Assembly (NCBI GenBank): GCA_934091015.1
Contig: CAKOKM010000032.1
Coordinates: 1-12,365, forward strand
Origin: an uncultured Bacilli bacterium
GTDB taxonomy: Bacteria; Bacillota_I; Bacilli_A; RF39; UBA660
DNA: 12,365 bases
Direction of reading: 5' to 3'
Below are positions 6,200 through 12,365 of the stretch, in pieces; the first letter of the stretch is position 1, and every line of letters starts with the position of its first letter. The notes below the pieces were generated by a model. That model made no database searches. It saw only the letters and a list, made by a program, of their open reading frames with translations, and was not told where the DNA came from. The translations under genes were made by a program, and so were the position numbers.

Positions 6200-6712
6200 C
6201 TATAAATAATAAGCTAGATTTTTTCTTTCACTTGATAGCTTTGTAGATGGACCATGGCCTGGATATATTTCTAAATTATCATTAAATAATAAAATATTTC
6301 TAATACTTTCTTGCATTTCATTAAAGTTTCCGCCTGGCAAATCGGTTCTTCCGATTGTTCCTTCAAAAATAAAATCTCCACTAAATAATTTGTTATCAAA
6401 TAAGAATCCCACTAAATCATCTTTATGTCCGGGAAAATTAATTATTCTAAAATTAAATTTTTCTATATTTACATCTTTATTAATACTTTTATAATCATAG
6501 ATTGGAACATTTTTATAATTTAATATATCCTTTAATGCACCTATATGGTCAAAATGATAATGAGTTATTAGTATGCCTAATAAATTACCTTTTATTTCAT
6601 TTAATATTTTTTTAGATTCATCTCCGGGATCTATAATTAAGTAATTATTATCTATATTTAATATATAGCAATTTTCTTCTAATAAGCCTACTACTATTCT
6701 TTTTACTTTCAT
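6200..6712 (-). CDS. Metallo-beta-lactamase-fold hydrolase, glyoxalase II-like
   Basis: A cytoplasmic zinc hydrolase of 170 residues related to hydroxyacylglutathione hydrolases. All metal ligands are present: THYHFDH (50-56), H96 in FPGH, D113 in SGDFIF and H153 in YPGHG. IGRTDLPGGNF (120-130) is also typical of this subgroup. The usual TPGS after the middle GH is replaced by KDDL. Short bacterial members act on thiol esters of unclear nature, so S-lactoyl-thiol hydrolysis is only a guess. ATG 6712 is chosen over an upstream ATG because AAGGA lies eight bases before it and the longer frame begins in the promoter-proximal leader. The gene is divergent from the lemA-like gene. No terminator separates it from the ATPase gene, only repeat R3. 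Confidence 0.85.
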   Translation of the reverse strand: MKVKRIVVGLLEENCYILNIDNNYLIIDPGDESKKILNEIKGNLLGILITHYHFDHIGALKDILNYKNVPIYDYKSINKDVNIEKFNFRIINFPGHKDDLVGFLFDNKLFSGDFIFEGTIGRTDLPGGNFNEMQESIRNILLFNDNLEIYPGHGPSTKLSSERKNLAYYL

Positions 6713-6734
6713 TAATAATTTCCTTTCTACATAC

Positions 6735-6763
6735 AATATACTATATAATTTATATTATTTCAT
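6735..6763 (-). promoter_or_regulatory. Candidate promoter of the glyoxalase-II-like gene
   Basis: On the minus strand ATGAAA (6763-6758), 17 bases and TATATT (6740-6735), followed after about eight bases by the AAAGGA SD. The region is very A/T-rich and alternative boxes exist, so confidence is moderate. Confidence 0.45.
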
Positions 6764-6796
6764 TTAATTATATTTTATTTTTTTAATGTTTTAGAG

Positions 6797-6802
6797 TATA
6801 AT
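6797..6802 (+). promoter_or_regulatory. -10 box of the lemA-like gene
   Basis: A perfect TATAAT with a predicted +1 near 6809, directly before the AGGTGAT SD. The -35 position reads TTTATT and is weak. The layout matches that of the yvlD-lgt promoter. Confidence 0.55.
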
Positions 6803-6809
6803 TTAAGAT

Positions 6810-6816
6810 AGGTGAT
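6810..6816 (+). promoter_or_regulatory. AGGTGAT Shine-Dalgarno that decides the lemA-like start
   Basis: AGGTGAT, four bases, then GTG at 6821. A GTG at 6812 is in frame but is part of this SD, so the downstream GTG is the better start. Confidence 0.65.
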
Positions 6817-6820
6817 TATT

Positions 6821-7366
6821 GTGAATATAGTTAGTATAATATTACTTTTAATAATTATTGGAGGAATATGTGGAATTGTTTATATAATTGTTTATAATAA
6901 TTTACAAGCATATACCTTAAAAATTAATGAAGCTGAAGGTTTAATTGATGAATTATTAAGAAAAAAATATGATGATATTTTAATGATGAAGGATATTATA
7001 ATTGAAGAAACTGATGTTCCAGAAAAGTCTTTTGATGAAGTGGTTAAACTTAAAAAGCAAAATTTATCTAGTTTTGATTTAGAAAGAAAATTAAATGAAT
7101 ATAATAATTTAATAATTAAAATAAATGGTGATTATGATAATTTACTTGGTAATATAAGATTTAATAATTATTTTAATGAACTTAACGAAATAAATCAAAA
7201 GTTAGAAGCTGCTAAAAGTTTTTATAATAAATATACAAATATATTAAATAAATATACTAAAAAGTTTCCATCTAATGTGATTGCTTATAGTCACAATATT
7301 AAGACAAGAGCATTCTTTGATGGAAAAGATATGTTTGATGAGGATTTAAAAGATTTTAAATTATAA
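6821..7366 (+). CDS. LemA-family membrane protein (divergent)
   Basis: A protein of about 181 residues with one N-terminal membrane helix (residues 3-26) and an otherwise helical, coiled-coil-rich domain. The block NELNEINQKLEAAKSFYNKYTNILNKYTKKFPSNVIA is the LemA-like signature (…EA+..YN..V..YN..I+.FP...). An N-terminal NEAEGLIDELLRKKYDDI segment sits where LemA has its VD..LKRR.DLIPNLV motif, though weakly conserved. The C-terminus lacks the usual Y/F-F-E-A ending and is acidic. The cellular role of bacterial LemA proteins is not settled. The GTG at 6821 is chosen because AGGTGAT lies four bases before it. The gene is monocistronic: own -10 box, own terminator, divergent from the hydrolase gene and convergent with the NUDIX gene. 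Confidence 0.75.
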   Translation: MNIVSIILLLIIIGGICGIVYIIVYNNLQAYTLKINEAEGLIDELLRKKYDDILMMKDIIIEETDVPEKSFDEVVKLKKQNLSSFDLERKLNEYNNLIIKINGDYDNLLGNIRFNNYFNELNEINQKLEAAKSFYNKYTNILNKYTKKFPSNVIAYSHNIKTRAFFDGKDMFDEDLKDFKL

Positions 7367-7370
7367 AATA

Positions 7371-7398
7371 AAAATGAAGATTTTGGTCTTCATTTTTT
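7371..7398. terminator. Bidirectional terminator between lemA-like and NUDIX genes
   Basis: A 10-bp stem, AAAATGAAGA (7371-7380) with TCTTCATTTT (7387-7396), has a 6-base loop. It ends in T-runs in both directions (to 7398 on plus, A-rich 7368-7374 on the other side). It closes the lemA-like gene and the six-gene rplI operon. Confidence 0.88.
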
Positions 7399-7822
7399 AG
7401 TACAACAAATTATTTTCTTTAGCATATGGGATAAAATGATCAGTAATAGCAGTTGATAAATCACTTTCATCATCATTTAGGCCATGCCATTTATAATCCA
7501 TAATTTCTTCATTAGGTAGTAGTTCTACGTCAATTGGTTTAGATGATATCATCATGTGCATCTCAATTGTAAGGCTTGGATCTGATAAAGCTGGTTCTCT
7601 AAAGCAAAGAATTTCTTTTAAATCTTTTTCTTCAATAGTAAATCCGTTAGCAATTTCTTCAATGCATTCTCTTACGGCTGCTTCTTTAAAAGTTTCTCCT
7701 TTTTCAACGCCACCACCAACTAAAGTATATTTTCCTTTTTTAGCACTTCTTTGTGACATACTTACTAATACTTTTCCATCTTTAATAAATACGGTTGATA
7801 CAACATATATTAAATCTTCCAT
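7397..7822 (-). CDS. NUDIX hydrolase
   Basis: A 141-residue protein with a Nudix box at about residues 37-57: GGVEKGE, seven residues, then RECIEEI. The metal-binding RExxEE is intact, but the Gly that usually follows is replaced (IAN). The family cleaves nucleoside diphosphates linked to another moiety (oxidised dNTPs, ADP-ribose, RNA caps and others). The substrate cannot be assigned, and its small size and KYTLVGGGVE context fit a MutT-like house-cleaning enzyme. ATG 7822 has AAGGAGT four bases upstream. It is the last gene of the rplI operon, 12 bases after rlmH, and its SD lies in that gap. Confidence 0.92.
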   Translation of the reverse strand: MEDLIYVVSTVFIKDGKVLVSMSQRSAKKGKYTLVGGGVEKGETFKEAAVRECIEEIANGFTIEEKDLKEILCFREPALSDPSLTIEMHMMISSKPIDVELLPNEEIMDYKWHGLNDDESDLSTAITDHFIPYAKENNLLY

Positions 7823-7834
7823 TATTACTCCTTT

Positions 7835-8269
7835 TTATTTATGATATGTTTCATTATTAATTATTTTAAATGAACGATAAATTTGTTCTAAAAGAATTCC
7901 TCTAAATAAGCCATGAGGAAAGGTTAAATCACTAAATGATATTTTGTAATCTACTTTTTCTAAAACTTTGTCAGCTATACCATCTGAACCACCTATTATA
8001 AAATCAATGTTTCCATAGTTCATCAAGGTTTTATCTATAAATTTTGACAATTCTGGTGATGTGTATTTTTTGCCATCCAATGTGAGGGCAACTTTAAATG
8101 ATTTATCTTTTAGTTTTGTTAAAATTCTATCTCCTTCTTCATTTTTATGGGAATCGATTAATTCAACTATTTCTAATTTATGATATTTGTTTATTCTAGT
8201 TTGATAATCATTTATCAAATCAAGAAGGTACTTTTCTTTAATTTTTCCAACGCATATAATTCTTATCAT
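7835..8269 (-). CDS. rlmH: 23S rRNA (pseudouridine1915-N3)-methyltransferase RlmH
   Basis: An SPOUT-class methyltransferase that uses SAM to methylate pseudouridine 1915 of 23S rRNA in helix 69 at the decoding interface. The 144-residue product starts MIRIICVGKIKEKYL. It has the knotted SAM site FIIGGSDG (90-97) and the C-terminal block SDLTFPHGLFRGILLEQIYRSFKIINNETYHK, close to the family consensus TFPHQLxRxxLxEQIYRAxxIxxGxPYHK. It is about 12 residues shorter than typical and has Gly in place of the Gln after PH. Its ATG overlaps the walJ TGA as ATGA, so its translation should depend on walJ. The walJ-rlmH neighbourhood is also seen in Bacillus. Confidence 0.96.
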   Translation of the reverse strand: MIRIICVGKIKEKYLLDLINDYQTRINKYHKLEIVELIDSHKNEEGDRILTKLKDKSFKVALTLDGKKYTSPELSKFIDKTLMNYGNIDFIIGGSDGIADKVLEKVDYKISFSDLTFPHGLFRGILLEQIYRSFKIINNETYHK

Positions 8270-9030
8270 ACTTCGATATTTCCTGATATTTCATTTTGTT
8301 TAGCAATAACAATATTGTCAAATTCTATTTCATGGTCTTTAAATTCATTTTTTAAGGTTTCTAACGCTATTTCTGGTGTATTATTTTCTTCACTAAGGTG
8401 GGCTAAAATTATTTCTTTAGTATCATTACCAATTATTTTACTAAGGTAGAAAGCGGATGATTCATTAGAAAGATGACCTTTATCACTTGCTACTCTTCTT
8501 TTTAACCATCCGGGGTATCTACCATTAAGTAACATATCGGCATTGTGGTTGCTTTCAAAAACGTAGATTGTTTTATTTGTTAACTTATTAAAATATTTTT
8601 GATTAAGATAACCTGTATCGGTAATTTGTACGATGCTGTTATTACTTTCAGTTATTATATAACCACGTGAGTCTGAAGTATCATGGCTTGTTTTAATATT
8701 TTCTATTAATAAATCGTCTATTATCATATCATCTTCTAGTAATATAATATTTTCATATGTTTTTAGATATGGTAAATCTTCTAACATAGGTATAGTTAAT
8801 ATTAAAGTTGGATGATATTTTTTTACGATATTTTTTATAGAACTTACATGATCTGTATGAGTATGGGTTATAAAAATATATTCAATATTATCTAAACTAG
8901 TATTGTTTTCGATTAGTTTTTCATTTAGGTAATTCATTGTACAGCCGGCATCAATTAATAATTCATGATGACTTGTTTTTACATATGTAGAATTTCCTTT
9001 AGAACCACTTGCTAAGACGCTTACTAACAT
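8266..9030 (-). CDS. walJ: WalJ/YycJ-type metallo-beta-lactamase-fold nuclease
   Basis: A protein of about 254 residues of the YycJ family. It begins LVSVLASGSKGNSTYV, has the metal motif THTHTDH (about 54-60), LLIDAGCTMNYL before it, and the late HLSEENNTPEIALETL block that is typical of YycJ. Family members show exonuclease activity on DNA and have been linked to coordinating cell-wall and replication events in Firmicutes. Two in-frame starts exist. ATG 9030 overlaps the peptidase stop by 7 bases and gives the canonical N-terminus, whereas ATG 9045 would add MCGIL without an SD. No strong SD is seen before 9030, so coupling to the upstream gene is likely. The walRKHI genes are absent from this neighbourhood. 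Confidence 0.92.
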   Translation of the reverse strand: MLVSVLASGSKGNSTYVKTSHHELLIDAGCTMNYLNEKLIENNTSLDNIEYIFITHTHTDHVSSIKNIVKKYHPTLILTIPMLEDLPYLKTYENIILLEDDMIIDDLLIENIKTSHDTSDSRGYIITESNNSIVQITDTGYLNQKYFNKLTNKTIYVFESNHNADMLLNGRYPGWLKRRVASDKGHLSNESSAFYLSKIIGNDTKEIILAHLSEENNTPEIALETLKNEFKDHEIEFDNIVIAKQNEISGNIEV

Positions 9031-10526
9031 GAGAATACCGCACATGGATTAATATATGATCCATTTTTTAAAATTGAGAAATGTAGGTGAGTTCCGGTTG
9101 ATGATCCTGAGTTACCCATATTAGCAATATGTTGTGAACGAGTAATTGTTTGTCCAGGTGATACTTTAATATCGTTCTTTAAATGGGCATAAATAATTTC
9201 AAATTCACCATATGAAACTCTGACATGATTTCCCCAAGAGTTTCCACACATTGATCCTAAATATCCTTGATTTGGACATGAAGTGTATATTGTTGTTACA
9301 ATTCCTTCTGTGGCAGCGTAAATTGGAGAGCCGAATCCAGTTCCGGAAATATCTATACCATTATGATGTCTTCCCCAACGCCATGCAAATGGGCTGGTAA
9401 TAACATATGGTGATAAAGTTGGCCAACGCCATTCATCATTTCCTTTAGGAATATATTCGTAATTAATACCTGGATTAGAATAATATTTAGTACCTTTTGC
9501 AACTATTTTATTTACTGTTGGTTTAATTTCTTCAGATTTTGTAATTACAAGTTTTTCAATTTCACCATTTTTATATTGAATTGATTCAGTTACTTTAGAA
9601 GTACCGTTAACACCTTCTTGAATTACTTTAGTTTGACCGACATACATATCTTTGTCTTCTTGATATTCAGTTATGGCTTTATTAGTAATATTTTCAACAA
9701 CTTCTACTTCATGAATTATCTCAAGTATTGGAGAAATTAATCCAATAGATACTTCTTGATTTTTCTTTAATAAAGTATTTTTACTTGTTATTGTTGGATT
9801 TGCAATTAAGAATTCCTCAATACTTAAGTTGTTATTTTCAATTATATTATCGATTGAATCATTTTCTTTAACTGTATATGTTTTTTGTTTTTCAGTTGTA
9901 CCAAACAATAAATATTTACTTAAATCATCTGAATTTGTAAAAATCATCTTATCGGTACTTATTAATGATTTTTTAATTGTTATTTCTTCGTTCCAATATA
10001 CTGATGTTATTTTAGTGCCTGCATCTGTTATTTCTTCCTGGGTATTATTTTTATAACTATTTAATTTATCCTTTCCAACAAAGGCAGATACTAAATTATA
10101 AAATGCATCTTCAAAATATTCCTTTTTTAATGTATAAATGGATAAAGGTTCTTTATTTTCATCTTTATATTTAATAGTTATAGTATAACCTTCTATTGTA
10201 AATGGGCTATCATGTTCAATAGTATTATATATTTCTTCTGAACTTTTAATATTTTCATTATAAGTAGTTATTTTTTCAATTTCTAATCCATTAGGAGGAT
10301 ATACTTTATCAACTCCATAATTTTTTTTAATTGCTTCTTGTTTATCATCAACTAGTTTTAAAAATTCATCTTCATTGGATAAATATCCGATACTTTTACC
10401 TTCAACAAACACTTCATAAACATCAACAGGAATTAATTCTTCTTGTTTTTTAGAAGATAAAAAGTACATTAATAAAGATATTAAGAGTGTAAATAAGATT
10501 GATATAATTATTTCTTTCTTTTTCAT
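9024..10526 (-). CDS. Membrane-anchored LysM-G5-M23 cell-wall endopeptidase
   Basis: A 500-residue exported protein: an N-terminal membrane anchor (about 5-24, no lipobox), a long extracellular region, a LysM repeat (about 216-262, TYTVKENDSIDNIIENNNLSIEEFLIANP), a G5 domain (about 268-346) and a C-terminal M23 peptidase domain (about 378-495). The zinc-site residues are present: H388 and D392 in HHNGIDIS, H448 in IYAHL, and H480/H482 in THLHF. The expected role is cleavage of peptidoglycan cross-bridges at the outer membrane face. Four cysteines (417, 427, 495, 500) lie in the M23 domain. ATG 10526 has AAGTGAT four bases upstream. The GTG at 10535 lies inside that SD. It sits between dnaB and walJ in one operon. 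Confidence 0.93.
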   Translation of the reverse strand: MKKKEIIISILFTLLISLLMYFLSSKKQEELIPVDVYEVFVEGKSIGYLSNEDEFLKLVDDKQEAIKKNYGVDKVYPPNGLEIEKITTYNENIKSSEEIYNTIEHDSPFTIEGYTITIKYKDENKEPLSIYTLKKEYFEDAFYNLVSAFVGKDKLNSYKNNTQEEITDAGTKITSVYWNEEITIKKSLISTDKMIFTNSDDLSKYLLFGTTEKQKTYTVKENDSIDNIIENNNLSIEEFLIANPTITSKNTLLKKNQEVSIGLISPILEIIHEVEVVENITNKAITEYQEDKDMYVGQTKVIQEGVNGTSKVTESIQYKNGEIEKLVITKSEEIKPTVNKIVAKGTKYYSNPGINYEYIPKGNDEWRWPTLSPYVITSPFAWRWGRHHNGIDISGTGFGSPIYAATEGIVTTIYTSCPNQGYLGSMCGNSWGNHVRVSYGEFEIIYAHLKNDIKVSPGQTITRSQHIANMGNSGSSTGTHLHFSILKNGSYINPCAVFSC

Positions 10527-10530
10527 TTTT

Positions 10531-10537
10531 ATCACTT
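10531..10537 (-). promoter_or_regulatory. AAGTGAT Shine-Dalgarno of the M23 peptidase gene
   Basis: AAGTGAT followed by AAAA and the ATG at 10526. It lies in the 21-base gap after dnaB and fixes the start at 10526 rather than the in-frame GTG at 10535, which is part of the motif. Confidence 0.6.
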
Positions 10538-10547
10538 CACTTTACTT

Positions 10548-11894
10548 TTATTTTTCTTCGGTTTTTTTAATATAATTTCTAAAATTACTCATGCTTCTTT
10601 CAAATAATAATTCAATTGTTCCGGTACCACCATTACGATGTTTACCAATTATTAATTCAGTTATTGATGTATCAGTTTGTTCAGCTGCTGCTTTATTATA
10701 GTAATCGTCACGATATAAGAACATTACGATATCGGCATCTTGCTCGATTGATCCTGATTCTCTTAAGTCAGACATAATTGGTCTTTTGTTTTCACGAAGC
10801 TCAACACTACGAGATAGTTGGGCTAGAGCAACAACTGGAACTTTTAATTCCATAGCCATTGTTTTTAAGGAACGTGATATTTCAGATACTTCTTGAACAC
10901 GATTTCCTTCATTTTTGCTTGATCCGGAAATTAACTGTAAATAATCAATAACAATTAGACCTAAACCTTTATCGCTTGTTGCTAGGCGACGACATTTGGC
11001 TCTTATTTCAGATATTGTCATACCAGCATTATCTTCAATATAAAGATTTGTTTCACTAAGTTCACTCATAGCTTCATTAACTTTTTTCCAATCATTATGT
11101 TCTAAACGACCGGTTCTTACTTTATTCATTTCGATTCCACCAGCAGCTGCTATCATACGCATAGCAAGTTGTTCAGCGGACATTTCTAAGTTGAATAAGG
11201 CAACGGCTTTGTCACTTTTTGATGCAGCATTAACGGCAAGGTTAAGAGCAAATGCAGTTTTACCCATAGCAGGACGAGCCGCAACTATAATAAGTTCGTT
11301 TTCATGTAAACCACTGGTTAATTTATCTAAATCATAGAAACCAGTTGCTAGTCCAGTAATTTCATTTTGATTCTTGGCAAGTTTTTCTAATTGTTCTTGA
11401 GCACTTTTCATTACCGAAGCAATTGATTTAAATTCTCCGGCTTTACGTGCTTTAGTAACTGAAAATATTTTCTTTTCAGCATCATCTATTAAATAATTAG
11501 TTTCTTCTTCTTCATTATAAGCATCACTGTTGATTTTATTAGTAACATCAATTAGTTTTCTTCTTAAGGCTTTATCTTTAATAATATCAATGTAGTAATC
11601 AATATTAGCAGATGATATAACTGAATCAATTACTTCACTTAGATATTCAATTCCACCAATAGCGTTAATTGATATATGTTTTTCAATTTCATTTTTAATT
11701 GTTGATGAATCTAAAGGAATTTTATTTTGATGTAATGTGTAAATAGCTTCAAATATACGTTTATTAGCTTCACTAACAAACATATCACTATCTAAATCTT
11801 CGCATACTTTATCACAAGCATACCTTGTTAAAAATGCGCATCCTAAAGCCATCATCTCAGCCTCAAGATTTTGAGGCATTTTTCTTTCGGCCAC
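10548..11894 (-). CDS. dnaB: Replicative DNA helicase DnaB
   Basis: Hexameric 5'-3' helicase that unwinds DNA at the replication fork. The 448-residue product has the normal domain order: N-terminal helical domain beginning PQNLEAE (7-13), a linker, and a RecA-like motor with GLATGFYDLDKLTSGL (181-196), Walker A ARPAMGKT (206-213), Walker B LIVIDYLQL (313-321), the LAQLSRSVE stretch (357-365), LRESGSIEQDADIVMFLYRDDYY (377-399) and the C-terminal KHRNGGTG (418-425). No intein is present. The start is GTG 11894, with AGAGGTG about seven bases upstream inside the end of rplI. The next ATG (codon 6) would leave the PQNLEAE motif at the extreme N-terminus. Only 4 bases separate it from rplI. The Bacillus orthologue is called dnaC. 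Confidence 0.98.
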   Translation of the reverse strand: MAERKMPQNLEAEMMALGCAFLTRYACDKVCEDLDSDMFVSEANKRIFEAIYTLHQNKIPLDSSTIKNEIEKHISINAIGGIEYLSEVIDSVISSANIDYYIDIIKDKALRRKLIDVTNKINSDAYNEEEETNYLIDDAEKKIFSVTKARKAGEFKSIASVMKSAQEQLEKLAKNQNEITGLATGFYDLDKLTSGLHENELIIVAARPAMGKTAFALNLAVNAASKSDKAVALFNLEMSAEQLAMRMIAAAGGIEMNKVRTGRLEHNDWKKVNEAMSELSETNLYIEDNAGMTISEIRAKCRRLATSDKGLGLIVIDYLQLISGSSKNEGNRVQEVSEISRSLKTMAMELKVPVVALAQLSRSVELRENKRPIMSDLRESGSIEQDADIVMFLYRDDYYNKAAAEQTDTSITELIIGKHRNGGTGTIELLFERSMSNFRNYIKKTEEK

Positions 11895-11898
11895 TTAA

Positions 11899-12342
11899 TT
11901 ACACCTCTTTTACTGAAACAGTTAAACTAGCAACTACTTTTTTGTGTAATTTAATAAAAACTTTATGAATTCCTAAGGTATCAATTTGATGATCTAATTC
12001 AATAATTTTTTTATCAATATTAAATCCTTTTTTATTTAATTCTTCGGCTATTTGTTTAGAAGAAATAGTACCAAATATTTTACCATTTTTACCTACTTTA
12101 ACTTTAAATGTTAATGTTAATTTTTCAATTTTTTCTTTATCACTTTGGCATTTTTTAACTAGTAGCTCTTCTTCTAACGCTCTTGTTTCTAATTCATTTT
12201 GTAATCTTTTTTTAGAACCATCGGTATATTTTACAGCAAGTCCATTTTTAATAAGAAAGTTTTCAGCATATCCATCGCTTACGTCTAATATATCGTCTTT
12301 CTTTCCTTGTTTTTTTACATCTTTTAATAATATAACTTTCAT
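11899..12342 (-). CDS. rplI: 50S ribosomal protein bL9
   Basis: Ribosomal protein bL9, a two-domain protein bound near the L1 stalk that influences frame maintenance. The 147-residue product matches the family length. The N-terminal domain reads MKVILLKDVKKQGKKDDILDVSDGYAENFLIKNGLAV (the bL9 signature). It is followed by the long Lys/Glu-rich connecting helix and the C-terminal domain containing GKIFGTISSKQIAEEL. ATG 12342 has AGGAG (12355-12351) eight bases upstream. The in-frame GTG at 12351 lies in that SD. The promoter, and any gdpP/yybT gene expected upstream, lie outside the window. It is the first visible gene of the six-gene operon. Confidence 0.98.
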   Translation of the reverse strand: MKVILLKDVKKQGKKDDILDVSDGYAENFLIKNGLAVKYTDGSKKRLQNELETRALEEELLVKKCQSDKEKIEKLTLTFKVKVGKNGKIFGTISSKQIAEELNKKGFNIDKKIIELDHQIDTLGIHKVFIKLHKKVVASLTVSVKEV

Positions 12343-12365
12343 GCAAACCACTCCTGTCTAATTCC

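Overview
The window is chromosomal DNA from a low-GC Firmicute, most likely a deep-branching member of Bacilli (RF39/Erysipelotrichia-like). The support is strong A/T bias at third codon positions, Gram-positive style Shine-Dalgarno (SD) sites, a GerQ-type spore-coat gene, and core genes most like those of Bacilli. The genetic code is the standard bacterial one: TGG encodes Trp, and walJ ends in TGA inside an ATGA overlap with rlmH. This argues against code-4 Mollicutes. No stretch longer than 300 bases lacks a gene. I see no tRNA, rRNA, CRISPR array, transposase or prophage.

Layout, right to left. A compact minus-strand operon fills 12342-7397: rplI (ribosomal protein bL9), dnaB (replicative helicase), a membrane-anchored LysM-G5-M23 cell-wall peptidase, walJ/yycJ (metallo-beta-lactamase-fold nuclease), rlmH (23S rRNA methyltransferase) and a NUDIX hydrolase. 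Genes abut or overlap by a few bases. The operon ends at a bidirectional hairpin shared with a convergent plus-strand lemA-like gene (6821-7366). It looks like a condensed version of the Bacillus rplI-dnaC ... walJ-htrC-rlmH neighbourhood.

Middle. Divergent from lemA is a glyoxalase-II-like hydrolase gene (6712-6200), followed by a solitary AAA ATPase of the DUF4143 (COG1373) type (6063-4828). Three near-identical 38-bp imperfect palindromes bracket this ATPase: R1 just after its stop codon, R2 at its predicted transcription start, and R3 upstream of its promoter and just after the stop of the preceding gene. This is the most unusual structure in the window and could be a self-regulating or mobile ATPase/palindrome module. 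Convergent with it is a short gerQ-like gene (4416-4766).

Left. lysS diverges from gerQ and has its own consensus-like promoter, with no room for a T-box leader. Next comes a YfcC-like multi-spanning transporter with its own promoter and terminator. Last is a two-gene unit, a YvlD-type small membrane protein followed by lgt (lipoprotein diacylglyceryl transferase), which recalls Bacillus yvlD-hprK-lgt with hprK missing.

A recurring signature is a very short 5' leader. A -10 box lies only a few bases before the SD, and several genes use an AGGTGAT or AAGTGAT type SD with 4-5 bases to the start codon. This motif moves several starts downstream of the longest possible reading frame (2699, 6063, 6712, 6821, 9030, 10526, 12342, and probably 1238).
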